This document shows positions 36,693 through 44,443 of a DNA stretch of 64,000 nt, one piece after another (positions within the stretch are counted from its first letter, which is position 1; each line of letters begins with the position of its first letter). Under the pieces are notes generated by a model. That model was not told where the DNA came from and searched no databases. It was given only the letters and a program-made list of their open reading frames with translations. The position numbers and the translations under genes were made by a program. The DNA is from an uncultured Collinsella sp. (lineage in GTDB: Bacteria > Actinomycetota > Coriobacteriia > Coriobacteriales > Coriobacteriaceae). The DNA lies in contig UQNC01000002.1 in NCBI GenBank assembly GCA_900542175.1, forward strand, positions 1-64,000, in the 5' to 3' direction.

Positions 36693-38507
36693 TCATTCGC
36701 CTCCCTCGTATGTATCGAGGTATTCCTGCTTGAGCGTCTGCGAGGACGACTTGATCTTTTCCACGAGCGTGCCGGCCTCGATGAAGTAGAACGAGTTGGT
36801 GAGGTCTGCCAGGTCGTCGAGCAGATGGCTTGAAATGAGCACGCTTCGTCCCCGCGCCACCTCGCTGCGCATCGCGTCGCAGGAGGTTTTCCGTTTTCCC
36901 GGATCGAGGCCGTTCAGCGGTTCATCGAGGATGAGGTACGGGCAATCGGTCGCTATCGCCATGGCAAGCTTTACCTGCTGCTTCATTCCTGTCGAGAGTT
37001 TACGGGTCGGCTTGTCGAGATATGGGGAGATTCCGAGGGAGTCGCAGAGCGAGTCGATGTCGGCGGCCGATTTCCACGCCTCCCTAACGAAAGCAAGGTG
37101 CTCGATGGCCGATAGCGTGGGATAGAGATCCGCGCTGCCCGAAGAGCTCAGGTAGACGAGTTCTGCAAATTCGGCTGATCGACGTTGGCAGATTCCGTCT
37201 GCCGCCAGGCTTCCCGAGCGGATGCGGGTGGGAAATTGGCCCGACAGCGCTTCAAGAAGGGTGGTTTTCCCCGAGCCGTTGGGAGCAACGAGGCCCGCCG
37301 CCGTTCCCGGGCTCAGGAAAAGCGATCCGATTGAAAGTATCGTCGTGCTCCCGTATCCCACGCTCGCGTCCAGAAGCTCGAGCCCATGGTGCTTTTTAGC
37401 GGGTCCAGCCTGTTTGGGCGAACGTGCCGCAACGGCGCCGACCGCAAAAAGGACCGCGACGTATGCCAGGGCCACGGCAAGCATCGATGCGCTGCCTGAA
37501 CCGGAGCCAATGAATTCTGTCGGGAAGCATCCTACGTAGCCCGTTGCCTCGATAGGCGAGAACACGGCCAGCGGCAGGAGCCCGAGCACGGCATTATGCT
37601 CCAGCGCCGAATCGGACAGCAACGGGAATGCCGGGGCCGCGACAAGCAGCGCTGAGGTAAGGGGGCCTGCGAAGACGCGCCTCGTTGCGGTCGATAGGAC
37701 GGCGGAGCAAACGGATATCAAGGTTCCGCCCGCAAGCAGCGCGAGAAGCAGGGCCGTGAAGACGTTTCCCGCGGTCGTGGTGGCAAGCGCGCCGTCATGG
37801 AAGAAGGCGATCGGGTACCCAATTTGCCCGAAGCCGTTTAGGGCCAAGGCGTAAATGCCCCCGGGTGCGAGGCCGGCGAGGAGCATCGCGGTCCCCGCGG
37901 CGATTATCGAAAACACGATCTGGATAAGGCGCCGGAATTTGGGCGCGGGCGCCTTTGCCGCCAGGGTCCCGGGCCTTGTGGCGCCGAGCACGAGTATCGA
38001 CGAGAGAAGGAAGGGGATGAAGGGAAGGAAAGACGGCGCCGTGGCAATGGCGTAAGGCAGGAAGGAAAGGAATGGCAGGTCGTTTGCGGAGGCCGGGATA
38101 TCCGTGATGCCGGAGCTGCTCAGGGCACGGCAATATGCGAGCGCTGCGTCATTGGTCTCTCGGTCTCCCACGATGGACCCGGATTGGAAGCCTTCGCCCA
38201 TGAGCGCGTAGTAGCTCTCGGCAGAATCGAGAAAGGCGGCGTCGGTTTGAGCGGCAAGGGCGGCGTTCGCGTATCTTGCAAGCTCCGCGTCAGCTTGCTG
38301 CTCTGGCGATAGGTCTGTGCCGCTGGCCTGGGGCGCGCGCGTATTGAATGCGTCGACAAAGCCCTGCATGCCCTGCTTCATAAAGAAGGGCCCGTAGATG
38401 GGTGAATTGAACGCAATGGGGACGGAAAAGGCTGCAGCGAGAACGAGCGTACAAATCCATGCGGCCCTGTCTCTTAGGATCAGTTTGAGAAGAAGTCGAC
38501 AGTACAT
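36693..38507 (-). CDS. ABC-2-type transporter, membrane domain fused to ATPase
   Basis: In this 604-residue protein, residues 1-360 hold about six membrane segments and one extracellular loop. Residues about 375-604 are a CcmA-type ABC ATPase: Walker A APNGSGKTTLL, signature LSTGMKQQVKLAMAI, Walker B YLILDEPLNGLD. The membrane part contains APGGIYALALNGFG followed by YPIAFF, a motif repeated twice in the 740-residue permease upstream. Membrane-then-ATPase fusion is uncommon for this group. The ATG at 38507 has AGGTG 8 bases upstream. Export of the neighbouring peptides, or immunity to them, is the likely job. Confidence 0.75.
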   Translation of the reverse strand: MYCRLLLKLILRDRAAWICTLVLAAAFSVPIAFNSPIYGPFFMKQGMQGFVDAFNTRAPQASGTDLSPEQQADAELARYANAALAAQTDAAFLDSAESYYALMGEGFQSGSIVGDRETNDAALAYCRALSSSGITDIPASANDLPFLSFLPYAIATAPSFLPFIPFLLSSILVLGATRPGTLAAKAPAPKFRRLIQIVFSIIAAGTAMLLAGLAPGGIYALALNGFGQIGYPIAFFHDGALATTTAGNVFTALLLALLAGGTLISVCSAVLSTATRRVFAGPLTSALLVAAPAFPLLSDSALEHNAVLGLLPLAVFSPIEATGYVGCFPTEFIGSGSGSASMLAVALAYVAVLFAVGAVAARSPKQAGPAKKHHGLELLDASVGYGSTTILSIGSLFLSPGTAAGLVAPNGSGKTTLLEALSGQFPTRIRSGSLAADGICQRRSAEFAELVYLSSSGSADLYPTLSAIEHLAFVREAWKSAADIDSLCDSLGISPYLDKPTRKLSTGMKQQVKLAMAIATDCPYLILDEPLNGLDPGKRKTSCDAMRSEVARGRSVLISSHLLDDLADLTNSFYFIEAGTLVEKIKSSSQTLKQEYLDTYEGGE

Positions 38508-38660
38508 TCAGAAGCACCTACGTTCCTCAAAGAATCGTTAGATTAAAAGTAACAGACCGGATGAAGATACGTGCGACGGGGGCGAGGCGAATGGCTGAGC
38601 GGTATCGATATGCTGGTTCAACGGTATTATATTGACCACATAGATTGTTAACTTGCATTT

Positions 38661-39401
38661 CTACCCGCCCTTTTCGTAGAGTCGCCGATACGTGCTTAGC
38701 GCACCCTCGGCGCGTCCGGCAGGCTTTGCGAAATGGGATCCAGGAGACTTCGGCGCAGCATCATCTTGCGGAATGCTTCTAATGAGCCTCCCATCCTTCA
38801 AAAACAGAATCTCATCGCACAGCCTATCGACCGAATCCAAGATGTGGGATGACATGATGATGCACGTACCAGAATCGGCCAGCTTCCTGAGAATCTCGGA
38901 ATGCAAGTCCACCCTGCTGGGGTCGAGCGCGTTCATGGGCTCATCTAATAGAAGGTACCGCGCGCCCGTCGCATACGCAATCGCCAGGGTAAGCTGCTGC
39001 TTCATGCCCTGGCTCAGAGTGCGAGTCCTCATCTTCGCGAACTCGCCTATCTGCGTTTGTTCCACTATCTCTTCGATATCGCGAGCATGCGGCCACATAT
39101 CGCAAACCATCTTGAGGTGATCTTCCGCACGCAATCCGGGATACAGCAGCGTCCCCTCACCAGGTGCATAGAAGATCATAGAACGGACCTCTCTCGCACC
39201 CGTACCCTGCACCTCATCCAGAACGATGCTCCCGTCCACGCGAGGACCCGGCAAACCTGCCATCGCACGCAGCAACGTCGTCTTTCCATGCCCGTTCGGA
39301 GCGACGAGACCGTAGACCGTACCCGGGGCAAACTCAGCGTTCACCGAATCTACGAGCACCTTCTTTCCATAAGAGATCGTCAGCGTTTGAAGGTCAATCA
39401 T
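38661..39401 (-). CDS. ABC transporter ATP-binding protein
   Basis: This 246-residue ATPase has Walker A APNGHGKTTLL, signature LSQGMKQQLTLAIAY, Walker B YLLLDEPMNALD and switch His in MSSHILDSV. It is the nearest partner of the two-module permease encoded upstream, whose stop overlaps the alternative start at 39410 (ATGA). Start 39401 is preferred from AGGGG spacing. It closely resembles the ATPase half of the downstream fusion protein, including the unusual GLVAPNG preceding the P-loop Lys. Confidence 0.82.
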   Translation of the reverse strand: MIDLQTLTISYGKKVLVDSVNAEFAPGTVYGLVAPNGHGKTTLLRAMAGLPGPRVDGSIVLDEVQGTGAREVRSMIFYAPGEGTLLYPGLRAEDHLKMVCDMWPHARDIEEIVEQTQIGEFAKMRTRTLSQGMKQQLTLAIAYATGARYLLLDEPMNALDPSRVDLHSEILRKLADSGTCIIMSSHILDSVDRLCDEILFLKDGRLIRSIPQDDAAPKSPGSHFAKPAGRAEGALSTYRRLYEKGG

Positions 39402-39406
39402 CGAGA

Positions 39407-41629
39407 TCATCCCCTTTCGATCTTTGGAACACTCAGGCGCACCATCAACGGAGATACGGCGCCCAAGACCACCAGCAGAGCGCCCGATGCGCCGACGACC
39501 TCTCCAAAAGGCATCGCGTTCGTCCCTCGCCCAAGGAACCCAATCGTCCCCACCTGGGAAGCGGGATCAAACGAGGCGAATGGAGCCAGCAGCGCGACGC
39601 CCATGCCCACGCTTTCAACATGAGCGCTCAACGAACCCAACACCAAGAGAACCGCGCAAACCATTCCGGTGACAACGGGGTTGCGGCTAATCGCTGCTGT
39701 CAACGCAGCGACGACGGAAATCACGCCGTATGCCATGACCAGCAACGGAATACTGCACAACACCGCCTCCCCCACCATGGACGTTGTCGAAGCTCCCGCC
39801 CGAATGAGAGCGACGGGATACTCCGATCCACCCGCACCGTTCTTAATCATGGACACAACGACAGCGGGAACCATCGACACCAAAAGCAGCACCAAGCCAA
39901 GCAGGAGAGCCAGCGCAACAGCCGTCAGAAAACGCACATGCGCTGTTGCGGGGATCTGGAGAACCAGAAGGGAACGACACTGCAGGTGGGTGCACGCGAG
40001 CGATGTGACAACCACGGGCAACAGCAAAAATAAGGAGGGAAGCGCTGCCTGAAGATACGAAAGGAGGATTAATGGGGGCATCTTCGTACTTAACTCGTAA
40101 ACCTTGGGGTCCGGCAAGCTCGCGATCGACTCAAGCAGAAGGGCGCGCGCCTCCGCACGAGAAGGAGTCTCCGGCTCGATTCCGATCGATTGCAGGAGAG
40201 TCGCATCTGCCGCGCCCAGCTCACCTCGAGCGCGCTCGTACGTCGCAAGGCTTCGAAACCCCTCCGCAGGCATAGGCGCGTACACGAAACCCGAAAGAGC
40301 ATCCCGCATGTCTTCCAGGGCCGCTTTGCCCTCGACGTCCATATTCGCAGCGTTCTGCTCTAAATACCGATCTATTGAACGGAGCTCCCCATCCCTATAC
40401 CGAACAGCGGAAACGTTATCAGCGTCAGGAAACATCTCGACCAGAGCCGGGGCCAGCATCGTCGTCGACATTGCAATCGCGCATACGGCGAGGGTAGGAG
40501 AACGCAGGAGCAGTTTCCCCATCGTTCTTACGTATGCAACGGCGGAGGCACAAGCGCTCGAACGAGTTGCCGTTCTCGATGCAGTGAAGGAACCTCTCTC
40601 AAGACAAATCGGGGATATCGGGCACGCGCAGCCGCTCTTTCCAGCAACGCAAAGCAGGCTAATTGCCAGCACCTCGATCCCGATTGCGCATACGAGGGCA
40701 ATCGCGCCACGCTCGAAGCAAAGTCCAGGCAGATTCACTATCTGCGTTGTCGGGTACGGGCTATAGGCGCCGACGGTCAACTCAGTGTTCGCATACGTAA
40801 GGGGATTCAACAGGGCGAACTCACGTAAAGCGATGGATCTTCCGTAATACCCGGGAACCATCGTCACCCCCATCAGGGCACATACGAACACGATTCCAAG
40901 CGTAGGGTTATTGGCAATCTTCACGGCAAGGTGAACGACAAGCGAGATGAACGCTGCCACCAAGAATTGCAAGATGGCCGTCTGCGCGAACACCAGCCAA
41001 GCCGGTTTGATAACCGGAGTCGCATATTGAATGTAGCCTATCGGATAGAACGGCGAGCCCGGGCCATTCTTCACAAGCGCGGCGATTATCCCTGGAAGAT
41101 TGATGGCGAGGACGGCAAGCATTGCAAAAACACTCGCCCATACGCTCGATGCAACAAGTCTACCCAGCTCGCCCATCGGTGCCTGGATGATGAGCTTTTC
41201 ACGTTTGTTAAGACGCGCGGCAAGGAACGAGACGGCAACGGCCGTTGCGACCCATAGCAAGTACTCCTTCGATCCGTCATAATAGGTGTACTCTCCATCC
41301 GATATCTGCAGAAACGGAAGTAGGGGAGAGAGCGGTGCCAAGATAAGACGTCCCGCGGCAAGAGGGTACAGAAGCGCGGGCATGCTTGATGAAGAGGTAT
41401 AGACACCGTCCTCCCCCGCATTCACAAGCGCATCCGCATAGGATGCTGACAATTCCTGCTCAACACGGGTTATTCCCGACTCGAGGTATTCGACCCGTCC
41501 GTCGATGCCAGCCGCGCTCCTGAAGACGGGCAGAGCACAAAGAACCATCAACGCAACAACGACAACACAGAGCGACCTGGAGGAGAGAAGCGACCTAAAG
41601 ATCGCCTTCGAGATTTTGAGCATATTCAT
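39407..41629 (-). CDS. two-module ABC-2-like membrane protein (bacteriocin-associated type)
   Basis: This 740-residue protein comprises two halves of similar design. Each has an initial TM, an extracellular domain and a helix bundle, and each contains the same motif: ALVKNGPGSPFYPI in the first half and SMIKNGAGGSEYPV in the second. About 12 membrane segments are visible. The length and layout resemble the large integral membrane proteins found with lactococcin-972-like bacteriocins, but equally ABC-2 permeases. The start at 41629 follows AAGGTTGGCG. It probably forms a transporter with the ATPase downstream. Confidence 0.72.
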   Translation of the reverse strand: MNMLKISKAIFRSLLSSRSLCVVVVALMVLCALPVFRSAAGIDGRVEYLESGITRVEQELSASYADALVNAGEDGVYTSSSSMPALLYPLAAGRLILAPLSPLLPFLQISDGEYTYYDGSKEYLLWVATAVAVSFLAARLNKREKLIIQAPMGELGRLVASSVWASVFAMLAVLAINLPGIIAALVKNGPGSPFYPIGYIQYATPVIKPAWLVFAQTAILQFLVAAFISLVVHLAVKIANNPTLGIVFVCALMGVTMVPGYYGRSIALREFALLNPLTYANTELTVGAYSPYPTTQIVNLPGLCFERGAIALVCAIGIEVLAISLLCVAGKSGCACPISPICLERGSFTASRTATRSSACASAVAYVRTMGKLLLRSPTLAVCAIAMSTTMLAPALVEMFPDADNVSAVRYRDGELRSIDRYLEQNAANMDVEGKAALEDMRDALSGFVYAPMPAEGFRSLATYERARGELGAADATLLQSIGIEPETPSRAEARALLLESIASLPDPKVYELSTKMPPLILLSYLQAALPSLFLLLPVVVTSLACTHLQCRSLLVLQIPATAHVRFLTAVALALLLGLVLLLVSMVPAVVVSMIKNGAGGSEYPVALIRAGASTTSMVGEAVLCSIPLLVMAYGVISVVAALTAAISRNPVVTGMVCAVLLVLGSLSAHVESVGMGVALLAPFASFDPASQVGTIGFLGRGTNAMPFGEVVGASGALLVVLGAVSPLMVRLSVPKIERG

Positions 41630-41695
41630 CGCCAACCTTAACCTCATCCAGTCGGAACAGAGGGGCCGAACAAAATGCTCGGCCCTTCCTCGCAT

Positions 41696-42061
41696 CTAGT
41701 AGGTGCTATAGACAAATTGCCATTTATCAGTTGTGCCAAGAACACCACAGGAGCACATTGCAGCGAGGCGGGATTCCCTATGATGCGCGGATCGGCGATA
41801 GCCATTTCGGTAGGAGATCGTCTTGTAAGAGATGTTGAACATCGAGATGCTGTGCCCGCTTACGCCGCGAGGACAGCTGTAGCTCCAGTAGGTATCGACG
41901 ACGTCGTCCGTATACCCGAGGGGCTCAACGAGGGCACACTGGCTGCTCTCCTGGGAAGGAGGCATCGGGGTATCCGCAAAAGCGGGGGCTCCCGGCAGCA
42001 ACAGACAAAGAGCGAGGCCGAGGAAAACCAAGAGCTTACACGACTTAACAGTACTGAACAT
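41696..42061 (-). CDS. small secreted peptide B, bacteriocin-like
   Basis: This 121-residue precursor has a signal peptide (KLLVFLGLALCLLLPGAPAFA, cleavage after Ala 29 or so). The mature part has four Cys and the core TISYRNGYRRSAHHRES, which parallels peptide A. It is the first gene of the operon, 66 bases before the permease, with GGAGAGGATT before its ATG. Cys pairs could form disulfides outside the cell. A bacteriocin, signal or cell-wall factor are all possible. Confidence 0.62.
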   Translation of the reverse strand: MFSTVKSCKLLVFLGLALCLLLPGAPAFADTPMPPSQESSQCALVEPLGYTDDVVDTYWSYSCPRGVSGHSISMFNISYKTISYRNGYRRSAHHRESRLAAMCSCGVLGTTDKWQFVYSTY

Positions 42062-42126
42062 AATCCTCTCCAATCTAGAGGGGTTTCGGTTGCAGCACGC
42101 TGTGATTACTTGCCGGCAAAGTCAAT

Positions 42127-42143
42127 TTAACATAAACTGTTAA
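42127..42143. promoter_or_regulatory. dyad in the divergent promoter region
   Basis: TTAAC-N7-GTTAA lies between the divergent peptide B operon and the DUF2975/XRE pair. It is a plausible operator for the XRE regulator; positional inference only. Confidence 0.3.
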
Positions 42144-42181
42144 AAAGTAACCTGAGTTTTTTAAATTCTTCGGAGGTTATT

Positions 42182-42694
42182 ATGAGTTCCGACAATCGCA
42201 CTCCCCGGCTTCATTCCTTCCGCATCGCATGTGCGACAGCCTCTGCGACCCTTTGCGCCACCGCCATCGCACAAGTGGCGTTCTCCTTAAAGCCAGCAAT
42301 CGAAGTGCTCGACAACCCTGTAATTGCAGACTCCCCCGCGTATCCAGCCCTTGCGATCTCGACATTGGTCCCTGCCGTCATCGGTATCGCTACGACCATC
42401 CTCAGCGCCGTTCTCGTGTGGACGATCAAGAGCGGAGACCCCTTCAAGAAAGGGTCTGCGACATGCTTGAAGGTGCTCGGCATTCTCTTCGTTGTTCAAG
42501 CTGCCACCAGCCTCTACGCCGGCTCACTCAAAACCTCCGTTTCGATGTTTGGCGGCGAGGGGGCCGTCGGCGCCCAAGAGATCGCTTCATCATTCGATTG
42601 GACCTCTCTGGTTCTCGGCATCGTCCTGTTCATGCTTTCCCAGCTCTTCTTGTACGCCCGAGAGCTGTACCTCGACTCCGACGAGATTGCGTAA
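42182..42694 (+). CDS. DUF2975-type four-helix membrane protein
   Basis: This 170-residue protein has four membrane segments (CATASATLCATAIAQVAF, ISTLVPAVIGIATTILSAVL, CLKVLGILFVVQAATSLYA, LVLGILFMLSQLFLYAREL-like). The C-terminal charged end YARELYLDSDEIA is typical of DUF2975 proteins, which occur next to a small YozG-type XRE regulator, as here. Its function is not known; a sensor or anti-regulator role for the adjacent HTH protein is an inference. CGGAGGTTATT precedes the ATG. Confidence 0.75.
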   Translation: MSSDNRTPRLHSFRIACATASATLCATAIAQVAFSLKPAIEVLDNPVIADSPAYPALAISTLVPAVIGIATTILSAVLVWTIKSGDPFKKGSATCLKVLGILFVVQAATSLYAGSLKTSVSMFGGEGAVGAQEIASSFDWTSLVLGIVLFMLSQLFLYARELYLDSDEIA

Positions 42695-42703
42695 GGAAAC
42701 GCC

Positions 42704-42955
42704 ATGCCCGTAATTGTTCGCCTCGACAAGATCATGGCCGAGCGAAAGATTTCCTCGAACGAACTTGCCGAAAGGATTGGAACCACGCCCGTGAACCTGT
42801 CCCGTATTAAAAAAGGGCATATTCGCGGCATTCGCTTCAACACACTCGAGCAGCTATGCCTCGCCCTTCGTTGCCAACCCGGAGACCTTCTCGAAGTCAT
42901 GAGCGAAGAGGATGCCCGAAAGGAGTTCGGACTCGATTGGTCCGCCGAGGATTAG
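42704..42955 (+). CDS. small XRE-family regulator (YozG-like)
   Basis: This 83-residue protein is essentially one Cro/C1-type HTH (residues 5-65): LDKIMAERKISSNELAERIG, TTPVNLSRIKKGHIRG, LEQLCLALRCQPGDLLEV. It is paired with the upstream DUF2975 gene (9-base gap, AAGGA site), the standard arrangement. It may control the divergent peptide/transporter operon. Its stop codon directly abuts the integrase fragment. Confidence 0.85.
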   Translation: MPVIVRLDKIMAERKISSNELAERIGTTPVNLSRIKKGHIRGIRFNTLEQLCLALRCQPGDLLEVMSEEDARKEFGLDWSAED

Positions 42956-43681
42956 AGGGCGGTCGTACTCGCCCTGCACACGGGGATGCGAATCGGCGAG
43001 GTCTGCGGCCTTCGGTGGTGCGATGTGGATTTCGAGACGGGCCTGATCTCGATCAGACACTCGGTGGCGTACGCGAAGGGAATGGGTTCGTTCATCAAGG
43101 ACACCAAGACCCATGACGCCAGGGGTATCCCCATCGACCCGGTCGGCCTACTCCCCTTCCTGAAGGAGACCCACGAGATCGACTGCGGAAAGCTGCGCTT
43201 GCGCGGCCTTACCGGGGCGGTCGAGATCGGGGACTGCTACATCCTGTCGGAGCCGGGCGCGACCTTCGCGACGACAAGCTATATCCGCAGGGCGTTCAAG
43301 ACGTTCTCGGAGACCAACGGCCTCATGGGCACCAACGACGAGCTGATCACGTTCCACGGCCTTCGCCACACGTTCGCAACGCAGTGGATCCGCCAAGGCG
43401 GCGATATCAAGGCGCTCCAATCGATCCTCGGCCACAAGGACGCCATGGCGACGCTCAACGTCTACGCCGACATCGAGCCCATCTCCAAAATCCATAACAT
43501 GCTGCGCGCCACGCCGTGCCTTTGGCGCGGGCACCTCGGGCCGAGGGTCGATCCGGGTCCCATGTTCCAACAGAGGATCCAGGAGTCCATCGAGACGCTC
43601 CAGGCGTTCGGCTACGGCATCACCGAGCCGGACGACCGAAATATCGCCATACGCGACGTGAAGACGAACAGTTGGCTCTAG
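42956..43681 (+). pseudogene. tyrosine recombinase (integrase) fragment
   Basis: The frame begins directly after the stop of the XRE gene and reads VVLALHTGMRIGEVCGLRW, the catalytic-domain start of phage-type integrases. Active-site Arg (GMRIGE), Lys (TKTHDARG), HxLR (FHGLRHTFATQW), His (GHKD) and Tyr (NVYADI) are all present. The N-terminal arm and core-binding domains are missing and no start with a ribosome site precedes it. It is therefore a truncated remnant, 152 bases from the right direct repeat. Confidence 0.85.
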
Positions 43682-44077
43682 CTCACCGAGTACGCGGCAG
43701 TGCTGGGCCCATCCCAACTGAGGTCACGGTGGTCCGATAGGGGCGCCGCCCGCGGCATGCGCCGCGGAGCGGTATCCCCTACCGAAGGGCGGGGATGCCC
43801 TCCGCTTCCAGTTCGGAATCAGCCGTCGGAGGCGTTCGGCTGACTGCGGGAACGGCCTGTCCGCTCAATGTGTTCGGCTGAGATCGGAAATCAACCCAAC
43901 ACGAGCCGGACACGCGCCAGACGGCTCTTCCCCGTACGGCCTTCCCCCTTACGCTCATGTTGCAGGCATGTAACGCCGCAGCGAGCGCGCCTTTTTTGCG
44001 CCAGACAGGTACAATGATGAACACTGTACCGTAGCGGAGCGCCCCGCGCGCGCCGCAACCACGCGAAAGGGTTTCCC
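43682..44077. other. 396-base intergenic region, right edge of the island
   Basis: It holds a GC-rich segment with CGCCGCCCGCGG/CCGCGG dyads near 43742-43772 and the right copy of the 68-bp direct repeat, then the promoter region of the ACT gene. No gene is seen. Confidence 0.6.
43833..43900. repeat. 68-bp direct repeat, right copy (possible attachment site)
   Basis: It differs from 36204-36271 at only three positions. Same orientation. It lies just beyond the integrase fragment. Confidence 0.85.
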
Positions 44078-44365
44078 ATGGCCGAGATCTCGTCCTCCCG
44101 TATCGTCATCACCGTCCTTGGCAAGAACCGCCCCGGCATCGTCGCCGGCGTCACCCGTGTCCTGGGCGAGGCCAACGTCGACATCCGCGACATCACGCAG
44201 TCCATTATCGAGGACATCTTCACCATGACCATGCTGGCCGATACCGCCGAGTCCAAGCTCGACTTCGCCGAGCTGCAGCAGGCCCTGGCCGAGGCCGGCG
44301 AGCTTTCGGGCGTCAACGTGTCCATCCAGCGCGAGGACGTCTTTAACTTTATGTACCGCCTGTAG
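44078..44365 (+). CDS. ACT-domain protein (UPF0237-like)
   Basis: This 95-residue protein has a single ACT fold: start IVITVLGKNRPGIVAGVTRV, then ANVDIRDITQSIIEDIFTMTML. Small free-standing ACT proteins of this kind are amino-acid-binding regulators of unknown target. It lies 78 bases before citrate synthase on the same strand. A GAAAGGG site precedes the ATG. A link to control of the pathway feeding glutamate synthesis is plausible, not shown. Confidence 0.88.
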   Translation: MAEISSSRIVITVLGKNRPGIVAGVTRVLGEANVDIRDITQSIIEDIFTMTMLADTAESKLDFAELQQALAEAGELSGVNVSIQREDVFNFMYRL

Positions 44366-44443
44366 CGAACAGGCCGTGCAGGAACAGGCCGGCGCATCTG
44401 CACTCAAGCACGCCGCCCCCACACGGCCCGGAGAGGAGCGCAC

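Noticed and set aside
42986..43681. Intact integrase starting at the internal ATG 42986
   Set aside because: Homologous sequence continues upstream of that ATG to the stop codon at 42953-42955, so the frame is a truncated remnant.
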